Shown here: piece after piece, positions 51,506-59,413 of the stretch
Position numbering within the stretch: position 1 is the first letter of the stretch
Layout: each line of letters begins with the position of its first letter
NCBI RefSeq assembly: GCF_900109925.1
Contig: NZ_FOBW01000001.1
Location: 434,001 to 498,000 of the forward strand
Length of the DNA stretch: 64,000 bases
Direction of reading: 5' to 3'
Source of the DNA: Mesobacillus persicus
Lineage (GTDB): Bacteria; Bacillota; Bacilli; Bacillales; Cytobacillaceae
Position numbers and translations under genes: made by a program
Notes under the pieces: generated by a model
Databases searched by the model: none
What the model was told of the DNA's origin: nothing
What the model saw: the letters and a program-made list of their open reading frames with translations, nothing else

Positions 51506-52006
51506 TTAAAGTTTACGTAACACATCGAATAATTCTTCATTATCTGGTTGCTCACCAAGTGGATGAACATCGATGTAACGGACAATCCCTTCCTTATCAA
51601 TAAGGAACAGAGCACGTTCAGACGCTCCATAAGCTGGTTCATCTGGATTTTTCCGAAGAACACCATACTTTTCTGAAACTTCTCCATGCGGGTAAAAATC
51701 AGAACAAAGTGGGTAAGAAATCCCACCAATGGATTTCGCCCATGCATCGTGACTGTGTACACTATCAACGCTGATACCCAAGACCTGGGTATCGAAGTCT
51801 TCAAAACGAGGAAGATCATCCTCGTAAGAAGGCATTTGCGCGCCTCAGACTGGGGTCCAATCTAGAGGATAAAAGCATAAAAAGACATTCTTAGACCCGC
51901 GGAATTCACTTAAGGAAACTTTGCGGTTACCATGAGCTGGTACTACAAAATCAGGTGCTTGATCACCCAACTTCAACGTACTAGTTTCACTAGCTCCTGC
52001 TGGCAT
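51506..52006 (-). CDS. Selenocysteine-containing peroxiredoxin (AhpE/PrxU-like) with in-frame UGA
   Basis: 166 residues if UGA at 51847-51845 is selenocysteine (U54). The context CFYPLDWTPVUGAQMPSYED places U exactly at the peroxidatic Cys of peroxiredoxins (PxxxTxxC). Thioredoxin-fold features continue in frame: VLGISVDSVHSHDAWAKSIG, a possible resolving Cys in YPLCSDFYPHGEV, and ASERALFLIDKEGIVRYIDV. A hairpin ACGAGGA/TCCTCGT with loop TGATCT begins 19 nt after UGA, SECIS-like. GGGGAG is 5 nt before ATG. First gene of a two-gene unit with the GrdB-like selenoprotein. A nonsense mutation is the alternative, but two adjacent genes broken precisely at redox Cys codons makes recoding far more likely. 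Confidence 0.9.
51795..51847 (-). promoter_or_regulatory. SECIS-like hairpin after the UGA of the peroxiredoxin gene
   Basis: Minus strand: UGA (51847-51845), 19 nt, then ACGAGGA, loop TGATCT, TCCTCGT. Loop distance is about 27-32 nt, near the far side of the usual range. Confidence 0.65.
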
Positions 52007-52205
52007 ACTATCTCCCCTTTCTTAATCATAAATCGTGCTAAACAACTTCAGTATCGACCATTTTCTAGAACATTATCCTCTTTTTCATGAGTAAAGATGA
52101 GATTTTTCACATACTCTAATCAGGTATGCCTACGGGTAAAAGCTAAGATGATACAATAGTGGCGCTTAAGAATAGAATCTATTCATCGCATCCTTTAATA
52201 CAACA

Positions 52206-52237
52206 GAAAAAAGCCAACTATCAAATGTAGCTGACTA
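52206..52237 (-). terminator. Terminator after the SDR remnant
   Basis: AGTCAGCTA/TAGTTGGCT stem with loop CATTTGA-like, then TTTTTT on the minus strand. It outlived the gene it once served. Confidence 0.6.
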
Positions 52238-52253
52238 CTAATAAAACTTTTGC

Positions 52254-52455
52254 TTACCACTTCTCAATATGTGTTAACTTATTGCTCACTTCCCAAAGCA
52301 GAGACCATGTATTTTGGTCATATGATTTCTTTGACGACTTAACGAAGGAATGATTTTCACCAAAATAGTGACCTGTCACATCTGTACATAGTTGTAGAGG
52401 CCCTTTTCCCAATTCAAGCATTGGAGCCGGTAATTAACCAAACTTTTTCACTCAT
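52254..52455 (-). pseudogene. Short-chain dehydrogenase remnant with large internal deletion
   Basis: The minus strand opens MSEKVWLITGSNA, a stop, IGK: the cofactor-binding TGxxxGIG start of an SDR. It then runs, in another frame, into an SDR-like C-terminus, PLQLCTDVTGHYFGENHSFV, SSKKSYDQNTWSLLWEVSNK and LTHIEKW-stop. About 180 residues of the middle, including the YxxxK catalytic motif, are missing. Assignment is from remembered SDR endings. Confidence 0.7.
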
Positions 52456-52519
52456 GTCGTAATCAACTTTTTCCCCATGAAAAAAATCAATTCCTTTCTT
52501 TAACTCCCGGCAATAGAAA

Positions 52520-52777
52520 TTACGTATCCTTCTTTTTTCCTGCTCTTAGATAAAAATTCGTTGCTAGTAGTATATGAATAACTGGAATGTATTGAACCCA
52601 ATAGAAGGGAGGATAGCCGCTAAAATACCAAGCATCTGGATAAAGTAAAATGGCGCTTATTATCATTAAAATCCATGAACGTTTAACAAGAGCGTATATT
52701 AATGTAAAAACTGAAACGATAAGTAATGGATAGAACAAATCGAAAGAACCCAATAGGAGACCGATTAATTTCTCCAA
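52520..52777 (-). CDS. Small three-TM membrane protein (85 aa)
   Basis: Starts TTG at 52777 with GGGGAGG 7 nt upstream; the longer frame from 52813 lacks a site. Hydrophobic helices at about 3-18, 20-34 and 36-48, then aromatic WYFSGYPPFYWVQYIPVIHI and a fourth short helix before the basic tail RAGKKKDT. Not recognised. Confidence 0.65.
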   Translation of the reverse strand: MEKLIGLLLGSFDLFYPLLIVSVFTLIYALVKRSWILMIISAILLYPDAWYFSGYPPFYWVQYIPVIHILLATNFYLRAGKKKDT

Positions 52778-53295
52778 GTTACACCCTCCCCTAACTACTG
52801 TGGATAGCATCACTTAACCCTTTTTCATAGAAATCACTTTTTAATATTTAGCTAATATACTGCTGCTCTAACTGGACTTCCTGTTAGTTTCAAAAAACAA
52901 TAACCTTCCCACTGTTCTGTTGTAAAAACTCATATGGAATATATATTACATACCATTAAAAGATTATCCTTCGTCAAAATATAAAAAGTGGTATCTTTAT
53001 CGGAAAAATCCATGAAGAAAGACCCCAGAAAAGAACTTATCAATCTACTCAGAAATAGGTAATACGCACCCACCAAAGGGACGGTTCTTCTGCTTCGGAA
53101 GCAGAAGAACCGTCCCTTTGCTGTCCCTGCGGTATAATAAGTAATGGGGCTGATATAAAAAGTTATATAACGCGTTTAATTATTATGAACTAGGTCTTTT
53201 GGGCTGTTCACACAAAGGTGCGGACTATAAAATCATAAAAATAATAAGGGTTTAATTAAAATCAATTAGTAACGGTAGGTAGAAAGGAGTTCCAT
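52778..53295. other. About 500-nt gene-free interval
   Basis: Apart from the perfect REP hairpin at 53074-53120, I see no gene, terminator or clear regulatory motif here. The last 15 bases hold the AGAAAGGAG ribosome site of the gene at 53296. Confidence 0.5.
53074..53120. repeat. Perfect double REP-like palindrome (47 nt)
   Basis: CAAAGGGACGGTTCTTCTGC meets its exact complement about a single central G: a 23-bp stem with almost no loop. This is the cleanest copy of the family in the window and shows that the unit is a full inverted repeat. Confidence 0.9.
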
Positions 53296-53595
53296 ATGAG
53301 GAGAATAGACGAATATTTTGAAACAGCTATGGAAGCATGGGGTATGATGCAGAAGACTACTGGAGATGAAGGCGCAGAATGGGCAGAAAGATTTGAGCGC
53401 TACTTTTATGAATTCATTCATGAATTAAAAAATTGGTGGGCAACTCTTCATCCTAAACCAACAACGATAGAAGATGCCGAGGAGTTACCTGAAATAAGAA
53501 AATGGATGGAACAACTCCCGGCACCTTTACAACTAAATTTCCTTACTGAATTAGAGGATATCGTAGATGGGATTGATACAGAACGGTTTGATTAA
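53296..53595 (+). CDS. Uncharacterised acidic protein (99 aa)
   Basis: A helical, Trp- and Glu-rich protein: MRRIDEYFETAMEAWGMMQK, FERYFYEFIHELKNWWATLH and PEIRKWMEQLPAPLQLNFL. No signal, no membrane helix. AAAGGAG is 9 nt before ATG. It is convergent with the tRNA cluster and shares its terminator. Not recognised. Confidence 0.7.
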   Translation: MRRIDEYFETAMEAWGMMQKTTGDEGAEWAERFERYFYEFIHELKNWWATLHPKPTTIEDAEELPEIRKWMEQLPAPLQLNFLTELEDIVDGIDTERFD

Positions 53596-53614
53596 GAAAA
53601 TGAATATCAAACAT

Positions 53615-53650
53615 ACAAAAACGCCGACCCTAATCAGAGTTCGGCGTTTA
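53615..53650. terminator. Bidirectional terminator
   Basis: AAAACGCCGA/TTCGGCGTTT stem between the 99-residue gene and tRNA-Gln. Confidence 0.8.
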
Positions 53651-53664
53651 TACATTGATGTTAC

Positions 53665-53736
53665 TGGGCTAGCAGGATTCGAACCTGCGAATGACGGAGT
53701 CAAAGTCCGGTGCCTTACCGCTTGGCTATAGCCCAA
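53665..53736 (-). tRNA. tRNA-Gln (UUG)
   Basis: 72 nt on the minus strand: TGGGCTATAGCC acceptor/D start, anticodon loop CTTTGAC (UUG), T-loop GGTTCGAATCC. CCA is not encoded. Near-identical copy at 59259. Confidence 0.95.
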
Positions 53737-53789
53737 TGTAGGGATTAGAGTATGTAGGTAAAACACATTTTATGCAAAAAAAATAAACC

Positions 53790-53878
53790 TGGCGGAGTTG
53801 GAGGGATTCGAACCCTCGCACGCTTGCACGTCTACTGCATTTCCAATGCAGCCCCTTCGGCCACTTGGGTACAACTCC
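53790..53878 (-). tRNA. tRNA-Ser (GGA)
   Basis: 89 nt including encoded CCA. Anticodon stem GCATTGGAAATGC (GGA) and a long variable arm GACGTGCAAGCGTGC identify class II serine tRNA. Confidence 0.95.
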
Positions 53879-53893
53879 AGTTATGTTATGTTT

Positions 53894-53969
53894 TGGTGGA
53901 GCCTAGCGGGATCGAACCGCTGACCTCCTGCGTGCAAGGCAGGCGCTCTCCCAGCTGAGCTAAGGCCCC
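53894..53969 (-). tRNA. tRNA-Ala (UGC)
   Basis: 76 nt with encoded CCA. GGGGCCTTAGCTCAGCTGGG start, anticodon loop CCTTGCACG (UGC), T-loop GGTTCGATCC. Confidence 0.95.
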
Positions 53970-54207
53970 ATAGTAAATTTGCAATCCCACTTATGCCGTT
54001 CTCCCAAGATGTTTTATTAACCCGCGCTTCTCGCAGGTGGGTTTCCGCATCATGATTTCTGCTATCCTAAACAAGTAGGCGCAGCATCCATCAAGCAATA
54101 TAGGAATCCCGAATAAATAGTACGGTTAAAAACATATAAGGCCAACGAACACGGCAGGACTGACGTGGTGCCGGCTAAAGGACTTTCACCCTCTAGCACG
54201 GCCTATT
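53970..54207 (-). other. Unassigned structured region downstream of tmRNA
   Basis: 238 nt between the tmRNA 3' end and tRNA-Ala. It contains GGCCGTGCTAGAGGGTGAAA and GCCGGCACCACGTCAGTCC on the minus strand, which can pair (GTGC/GCAC), and CCCGCG...CGCAGGTGGG on the plus strand. No tRNA fold with a UCA anticodon was found. tmRNA 3' ends are common island attachment sites, so this could be residue of a past insertion. Confidence 0.35.
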
Positions 54208-54572
54208 TGGTGGAAATGATGGGAGTCGAACCCATGTGCAGAAATATTGCCACTTATACGTCTACGAGTGTAGTCAGTATCATTTGGTTTCGCCTGCTTC
54301 GATAGCCTACTGACAGGCATGGAAGCTGCTAGTCTGATTAGTCTCTTCCTTCTTCCTCAAACGGTGGAATCCGGCGTAGTCCACTACATTTGAGTCCCTT
54401 GCCCTACCACATGGACGATGGAGGGAGGAACCGCAATCAGCTGTTTTTAGGCAGCGAAAGCGAAGTTGTTTTGTTGTTTGCCAGTTATAGGCGTTGACGT
54501 TTTTAACGTGGACGGGTCCCCACGACTCGCAATATAAGCTCAAACTATCCCTGTCGATACCAGGACATTCCC
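54208..54572 (-). ncRNA. ssrA: tmRNA
   Basis: 365 nt including CCA. The tRNA-like ends pair (GGGAATG with CATTTCC), the T-loop is GGTTCGACTCCC, and the 5' part has ATCGACAGGGATAG. The tag reading frame is 54482-54447 on the minus strand: GGC AAA CAA CAA AAC AAC TTC GCT TTC GCT GCC TAA, giving tag (A)GKQQNNFAFAA. It rescues stalled ribosomes and marks products for ClpXP. Confidence 0.96.
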
Positions 54573-54582
54573 ATAGAAAGAA

Positions 54583-54673
54583 TGGCGGAGAAGGAGGGAT
54601 TTGAACCCTCGCGCCGGTTGCCCGACCTACACCCTTAGCAGGGGCGCCTCTTCAGCCACTTGAGTACTTCCCC
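54583..54673 (-). tRNA. tRNA-Ser (GCU)
   Basis: 91 nt with encoded CCA. Anticodon stem-loop CCCTGCTAAGGG (GCU) and long variable arm GTCGGGCAACCGGC. Immediately upstream of ssrA on the same strand. Confidence 0.95.
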
Positions 54674-54772
54674 ATTTTTCCTAACCACGATCACCCGTAT
54701 CGGTATCGCGTACAAACAATATAACACGAGAAAAAAACCCTGTGCACCTGTAAATTTTTGTAACTCTGGAAA

Positions 54773-55016
54773 AGCATGGGGACGGTTCTTCTGCTTCCAA
54801 CTTTCTCTTCCAAAAACAAAAATCTGGTTTCAGATTGCTTGTCTCTCCATTATGTATTAAGCATTTACCTAGTTAACCCTGTCTCATGGCAATGATTTTA
54901 AATGGGGTAAAACGTTGAAAACATAAGGCAACAGCTTAATAGATAACTTGTACACCTGTACTATTTCTTTCAATTAGTGCAGCATGGGGACGGTTCTTCT
55001 GCTTCCAACTTTCTCT
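54773..55016. repeat. Two 36-bp direct copies containing the REP-like half palindrome
   Basis: 54773-54808 and 54981-55016 are identical over 36 bp: AGCATGGGGACGG...GCTTCCAACTTTCTCT. They are 208 bp apart in a gene-free stretch (54674-55054) where I see nothing else. Confidence 0.85.
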
Positions 55017-55054
55017 CACAACCAAAAAATGTCCTATGAAAAGATGCTTACTAA

Positions 55055-55489
55055 TCATTTTTTGTTATTACGACTTATCTCTATATGAGGAATATAGAAT
55101 AGATGCGAAGCACATTTGCAATCGGAAGAGCCGAACCCGTGAACAGGCACGGACCCGTTATTTTCTTTCATTAACCTACGAAAAAGCTGACATTCCCCTT
55201 CCTCCCCAGGGTAGGTTTGGAACTTCTCTATTTTTAGATACGGCCTTAAGTAATCAAAATGCCAACGAAACTTTTTATCTATTCTCAAGTGCCTTGCGAT
55301 CCTCGATTGAATATTTTTCTTCGCACTCCCAACATAAACATACGTACCTTTTTCAAAAGAAAAAGAACCGAGTTTCCCAATAGCAATTTCTCTGTTCGCT
55401 TTTGGCATATACGTCTGAATTGCATAAAGTGTGTCCCCCTGATCATAAATAACCGGCTGTAAAGATGGCAGATCCTTATTTTCAACCAA
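55055..55489 (-). CDS. GIY-YIG nuclease-domain protein (DUF123 type)
   Basis: 144 residues. The GIY-YIG core appears as KGTYVYVGSAKKNIQSRIAR, with the tyrosine pair and Arg, followed by KFRWHFDYLRPYLKIEKFQT, a conserved Cys/Glu segment GEEGECQLFRRL and VHGFGSSDCKCASHLFYI. This is the stand-alone DUF123-type family. TTG start at 55489 with AAGGAG 8 nt upstream. The DNA substrate and role are unknown. Shadow frames overlap on the plus strand only. Confidence 0.88.
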   Translation of the reverse strand: MVENKDLPSLQPVIYDQGDTLYAIQTYMPKANREIAIGKLGSFSFEKGTYVYVGSAKKNIQSRIARHLRIDKKFRWHFDYLRPYLKIEKFQTYPGEEGECQLFRRLMKENNGSVPVHGFGSSDCKCASHLFYIPHIEISRNNKK

Positions 55490-55687
55490 ATCAACATCTC
55501 CTTCTGAAAAAAAACCGACAGTTTGATTGTTCTCTCACAAAGTAAAGCCCTAAAATCACCGAAAAGGGAAGCCGAACTGACTTACTCTAAACAATCCATT
55601 TCTTTTAAATACCTACAAAATCGTATATATCTTCTAGGAAGTTACAAAATAAGCAATACATACCCCAAAATAAGATAGAGGTAACAA

Positions 55688-56185
55688 ATGAGCATTGATA
55701 ACAACTACTTGAAATGGATTTTCTTAGTTTTCTCAATTTTAATATTTAATATATTGGTTATTAAAACCCGTAAACGGCTTCCGATTACAGTAATCTATTC
55801 AACCACTTTTTTTGCCCTGTGCATTCAACAATATTTCGATACATATGCCACTTACTATTTCAAAGCATGGGGCTTTTTCATGAGAGATCATGCAGACTTT
55901 GCATCCCTTTTAGTTAAATGGGGGATCTATCCTGCAGCAAGCATCTTAATTATCAACTGGTATCCTTACCAATCAACAAAGTGGAAGAAATTTGGTTATC
56001 TAATGGGCTGGGCCGTCTTTTCAACTGTTTTCGAATGGGCATCTCTTAAATTAGGCATCCATTGGCACAACAATTGGAATTTGTTCTATTCCTTCATGGT
56101 TTATCCAGTGATTTATTATGTATTTTTAATTCTACACGTGAAATTTTTCAAATGGTTGAGACAAAAGGAAAGTCTATCTCATTAG
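55688..56185 (+). CDS. CBO0543-like integral membrane protein
   Basis: 165 residues, about five hydrophobic helices. Characteristic aromatic blocks KWGIYPAASILIINWYPYQS, YLMGWAVFSTVFEWASLKLG and WHNNWNLFYSFMVYPVIYYV match a family of Firmicute membrane proteins labelled CBO0543. GAGGTAACAA precedes ATG. Its stop overlaps the convergent metallophosphoesterase gene by 12 nt. Unknown function. Confidence 0.75.
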   Translation: MSIDNNYLKWIFLVFSILIFNILVIKTRKRLPITVIYSTTFFALCIQQYFDTYATYYFKAWGFFMRDHADFASLLVKWGIYPAASILIINWYPYQSTKWKKFGYLMGWAVFSTVFEWASLKLGIHWHNNWNLFYSFMVYPVIYYVFLILHVKFFKWLRQKESLSH

Positions 56186-57277
56186 GTCCAAGGTATCTTT
56201 CGGCACCCACCCAAGAGTCCCTTCCTTTTTAATTAACGAATATCCAGTGCAACGATCATCGATGACGGACACATACTCTCCTTTATGTATGCTCAAGAAA
56301 CTACAAGGCACGTCATCCGAAGCCGTATATTTTCCATTATCTTCTTTATGGATATATTCATTTTTCACGTACAGCATTTGATTTGTGGACGGATGATGAC
56401 ACAAAGTGAAGTCGCAACCTTTTTCTAACGGGATAATTTCGTAATTAGGAAAGACAATTGAACCACTTCTCTTAGGCTCTGCTTTAAAATCTTTCACCAC
56501 TTTGCAAACTGGGAACGGGTCAACATATGTATAAGAAAACTCATCTTTCCTACTGGTTCGATGAATAATAAACGCATTTAGCTGGCCTGAGGTTTTTACA
56601 ACATTTCCGCCATCAATTGATATCATCTTTCTCGTCCTATCGATGATCGGATTGTTGGCTGACACCTCAGAAGAATAATTTACTACCGGGTAATGTCCGA
56701 CAATGACAAACTTCTCTGTCCGATGTGACTTCTCGAAAAAGGCTGGGAGACTGATTGCCACCTCCCTTTTTGTGTCCTGCCAATTTTCGATATCCTCAAC
56801 TCCGGCATGAACGAAGAGATAATCGTCCGTTTCAATCAGAGTTGGAAGTTCATGCAGCCAATTGATTTCTTTTGCAAAGTTTCTAGTTAAAATTGTTTTA
56901 ATCTCCTGGATTTTAGTATTCTCATCCACTCGATGTCCGAGGTGTTCCAACCATTCATGAAATATTGAATGTTTCCTCGCTAGAAGATAATCCACCAACT
57001 TCGGGTTTTCCGATAATAGCTCGTCTACCAACGCTTCACAATTGCCCTCAATAACATGCACATTCGGATTATTGGCTGAAAGCTGCATAACGTAGTTTAC
57101 CGTTCCCATGCTGTTCTGCCCTTTTTCACAAAGGTCTCCATTAATGATCAAATAATCATTTTTGTTGAATTTTACTTTCTTCAATAGCTGTTCAAAAAGT
57201 TCTAACTCCCCATGGATGTCCGAAACGACTAGTATTCGACCATTCTCAGGGAGGAATAATTGTTTGATTTTTTTCAC
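56174..57277 (-). CDS. Calcineurin-like metallophosphoesterase with C-terminal SH3-like domain
   Basis: 368 residues from a GTG at 57277 (MKKIKQLFLPENGRILVVSD). Metal motifs: VVSDIHGELELFEQLL, INGDLCEKG, EGNCEALVDELL (GNxE/H), FVHAGVEDIENW and IVGHYPVV; close to the PPP/bis(5'-nucleosyl)-tetraphosphatase group. The tail after 270 is beta-rich and closes EYVSVIDDRCTGYSLIKKEG then TLGWVPKDTLDL, an SH3-like module. AAAGGAG is 8-9 nt before GTG; the ATG at 57373 has no site and would add 32 residues. Substrate: phosphoprotein or dinucleotide, undecided. Confidence 0.88.
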   Translation of the reverse strand: MKKIKQLFLPENGRILVVSDIHGELELFEQLLKKVKFNKNDYLIINGDLCEKGQNSMGTVNYVMQLSANNPNVHVIEGNCEALVDELLSENPKLVDYLLARKHSIFHEWLEHLGHRVDENTKIQEIKTILTRNFAKEINWLHELPTLIETDDYLFVHAGVEDIENWQDTKREVAISLPAFFEKSHRTEKFVIVGHYPVVNYSSEVSANNPIIDRTRKMISIDGGNVVKTSGQLNAFIIHRTSRKDEFSYTYVDPFPVCKVVKDFKAEPKRSGSIVFPNYEIIPLEKGCDFTLCHHPSTNQMLYVKNEYIHKEDNGKYTASDDVPCSFLSIHKGEYVSVIDDRCTGYSLIKKEGTLGWVPKDTLDLMR

Positions 57278-57430
57278 TGCAGTTGCTCCTTTATCTCTCT
57301 CTTTATGTAAAACAATTCGACAAAACCATTGGTAAACCTGCATTTTCCTCGAGTTAAGCATGTACATGGACAATCCTACCTAGACCAACCGCAATACCGT
57401 CCAAATAGATAGTAAAAAATTACAAAAAAA

Positions 57431-57457
57431 GAAGCAGGAGAACCGTCCCCTTGCTTC
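57431..57457 (-). repeat. REP-like palindrome at a stop codon
   Basis: GAAGCAGGAGAACCGTCCCC then TTGCTTC. The TGA stop of the 56-residue gene (57458-57456) overlaps its end. Confidence 0.8.
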
Positions 57458-57626
57458 ATGAATGGCGTAGTCTACCAACTCTTTTGTTTACTTCTACTTT
57501 TTGGGTTGGTGCCTCGGTGGTGATGTTTTTTCGGTTGATCTTGTAATTGAGTCCACTGAATAAGGTAGATAATACCGTCGTTCCAAGCATGGCCCAGATG
57601 ATGGGCTGCAGTTCTTTCCGAGTCAT
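57456..57626 (-). CDS. Small membrane-anchored protein (56 aa)
   Basis: MTRKELQPIIWAMLGTTVLS continues TLFSGLNYKINRKN: one N-terminal membrane helix and a basic polar tail ending GRLRHS. AGGTGGAG is 2-4 nt before ATG. The stop lies inside a REP-like repeat. Single-helix small proteins like this are common in Bacillus and mostly unstudied. Confidence 0.6.
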   Translation of the reverse strand: MTRKELQPIIWAMLGTTVLSTLFSGLNYKINRKNITTEAPTQKVEVNKRVGRLRHS

Positions 57627-57756
57627 TTCTCCACCTCTTTCTTCTATCTAGTAGTAGAGATAGTATATGATGTGCAAATCTTCATTATGATGGAAGTGGC
57701 TACTCTTGGTCTATACGCTGAATCGAGCAAACCTGCAAATAGCTTCCATGGTCTAA

Positions 57757-58491
57757 CTAGTTTTCATCTTCTTCTCCATTTCCGATTTTCCCGATATAAT
57801 CAACTAAAAAGTGAAAAACGATAAGAGGCAGAATTGAATCTAATCCAATATATAATACAGCAAAAAACAAGCCAAAGATGGTCGTTCGAACGACATTGGA
57901 GAATCCTTGGTACGTATGAGCGAGTCCGAATAGAATAGAGGAAAGGATGATGATCACCCACACGGATAAAGTCGGAAATAGATGCGATAAAGCAAAAATT
58001 AAAAACCCCCGGTAAATGACCTCCTCAGTGATCCCTGCTGTCCATGAAACAAATGTCCACATTTTGTTATCTTCAATTGTCACAGGCATAATATCTGCAA
58101 ATTTACTTTTCTCTAATTCTTTCTTTTGAATTTTAGCAATCTCGTTCTTCATTTTCACGCTAACTTTGGCGCCAATTAAATAATATATAAGGCTCAAAGT
58201 ATACACAATTCCTATTCCAAAAGAAACATAAGTCATCCAGGTTCCTAACGTCTGAGTATCGACCTCTACTCCCTTTAGGCCAATATCCTTAAAACTGAGG
58301 GGCCCGATCACAATCAAACATAAAATGAGTAGGGTTGGGATCCACAGGCCTACCATCACCTTTTTATAATATTTGACCCTTTCATTTGGATTGCTACGAA
58401 CCTTTTTTTTGAATTTTTGATAGTCGAAATACCCATAGATAGGTTCATAGATTAAAATAAATGCAAGAATAAGCCAGTACCAATACTCCAT
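57757..58491 (-). CDS. CPBP-family intramembrane glutamic protease
   Basis: 244 residues, about seven membrane helices. Catalytic motif 1 is WTAGITEEVIYRGFLIFALS (EExxxR) and motif 2 HTYQGFSNVVRT with ILFGLAH; motif 4 is VFHFLVDYIG. Family members cleave or process membrane proteins or prenylated pept ides, often for bacteriocin immunity. AAGGGG is 7 nt before ATG. No bacteriocin gene adjoins. Confidence 0.9.
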   Translation of the reverse strand: MEYWYWLILAFILIYEPIYGYFDYQKFKKKVRSNPNERVKYYKKVMVGLWIPTLLILCLIVIGPLSFKDIGLKGVEVDTQTLGTWMTYVSFGIGIVYTLSLIYYLIGAKVSVKMKNEIAKIQKKELEKSKFADIMPVTIEDNKMWTFVSWTAGITEEVIYRGFLIFALSHLFPTLSVWVIIILSSILFGLAHTYQGFSNVVRTTIFGLFFAVLYIGLDSILPLIVFHFLVDYIGKIGNGEEDEN

Positions 58492-58609
58492 GCATATTCC
58501 CCTTAAATTCTTATTTGTTGTTTAAAGTATATTGGGTTTCAAACCCATTATACTCTCAAATTTCCAATTATATATCCTGGTACCGGTTGGATTTTACTCA
58601 TTTTTTTGA

Positions 58610-58628
58610 GGAAGTAGATAACCGTCCT
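58610..58628 (-). repeat. Degenerate REP-like half palindrome at a stop codon
   Basis: GGAAGTAGATAACCGTCCT; on the minus strand TAG|GACGGTT begins with the stop codon of the gene at 58627. Confidence 0.6.
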
Positions 58629-59187
58629 ATCTATTTTTTCGCCGATAGAGCTTTTCACCTTTTTTATATAAAAACATAAAATTCATTGGATAAACCTCTT
58701 TTAAAAGTTGCTCGGTTATTTCTTTATGTACGATGTGATGAATTTCTTCATGATCCAATAACTCAAAAGTAACAAGCAGTGAATCCTTCTCAAAAGACTC
58801 TAATAAGTTTCCTTCAACCAATTCAGACTTTTCATTGAGCCACCGTTCAAGGGGCTGCCGGTCTGAGTAAATCAGTTCTGTAAGTACATCCTGTACTTCC
58901 CTTACAAGCCAAGAATGAGTTGCCTCATAAAAAAAATCTTCTACACTTTCAGACATCTGCAGAATCATCCGAAATTCCCCTGTGGCTTCCTCGGAATGGT
59001 CTGAAATGAATTCAGACAACGTTTGGTCATTCCTCATTTTCAAGGGTATTCCTTCTTCTTCTGCGGACAAGCAAAGGTAGGCAACATTTTGTGCGATATG
59101 ATCCATATAGGAAAAAAAATGATTCTCCGCTTTCTGTATTAAAGTACGAGTGAATTTCGTTTGGATGTCCCATGTCTCATTCGCCAT
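58627..59187 (-). CDS. Uncharacterised helical protein (186 aa)
   Basis: A soluble acidic, helix-rich protein beginning MANETWDIQTKFTRTLIQKA. Segments VAYLCLSAEEEGIPLKMRND and LIYSDRQPLERWLNEKSELV are visible; the end MFLYKKGEKLYRRKNR is basic. No catalytic motif or membrane helix. AGGGAG is 6 nt before ATG. Ends at a REP-like repeat. Not recognised. Confidence 0.7.
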   Translation of the reverse strand: MANETWDIQTKFTRTLIQKAENHFFSYMDHIAQNVAYLCLSAEEEGIPLKMRNDQTLSEFISDHSEEATGEFRMILQMSESVEDFFYEATHSWLVREVQDVLTELIYSDRQPLERWLNEKSELVEGNLLESFEKDSLLVTFELLDHEEIHHIVHKEITEQLLKEVYPMNFMFLYKKGEKLYRRKNR

Positions 59188-59209
59188 TAGTTTCTCCCTC
59201 TTTTAAAGC

Positions 59210-59248
59210 GAAAAACGCCGAACTAATACGAGCGTTCAACGTTTTTCA
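59210..59248 (-). terminator. Terminator of tRNA-Gln
   Basis: AACGC/GCGTT stem with flanking AAAAACG/CGTTTTT pairing, then T on the minus strand. Confidence 0.6.
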
Positions 59249-59258
59249 TTTATCTTAA

Positions 59259-59330
59259 CTGGGCTAGCAGGATTCGAACCTACGAATGACGGAGTCAAAG
59301 TCCGTTGCCTTACCACTTGGCTATAGCCCA
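59259..59330 (-). tRNA. tRNA-Gln (UUG), second copy
   Basis: 72 nt, same as 53665-53736 except at a few sites; the T-stem has GTAGG/CCTGC with a T-G pair and the D-stem AAGTGG. CCA not encoded. Stands alone. Confidence 0.93.
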
Positions 59331-59371
59331 ATGTAGACATAGACTGTGTGGATTGACTTAAAAATATACAT

Positions 59372-59392
59372 GGGGACGGTTCTCTTGCTTCC
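59372..59392 (-). repeat. REP-like half palindrome
   Basis: GGGGACGGTTCTCTTGCTTCC, 41 nt upstream of tRNA-Gln on its own strand. Confidence 0.8.
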
Positions 59393-59413
59393 AAATGCGC
59401 TTATTTCAATAAA

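Noticed and set aside
50762-52006. Reading the two UGA-interrupted genes as pseudogenes
   Set aside because: Each has a single stop placed exactly at the redox Cys position, SECIS-like hairpins follow, and no frameshifts occur.
53970-54207. Possible tRNA-Sec to serve the selenoprotein genes
   Set aside because: No UCA anticodon arm or 90-100 nt class II fold could be built in this interval.
53551-54543. Minus-strand frames over the tRNA and tmRNA genes
   Set aside because: The sequence is explained by tRNA-Gln, -Ser, -Ala and ssrA.
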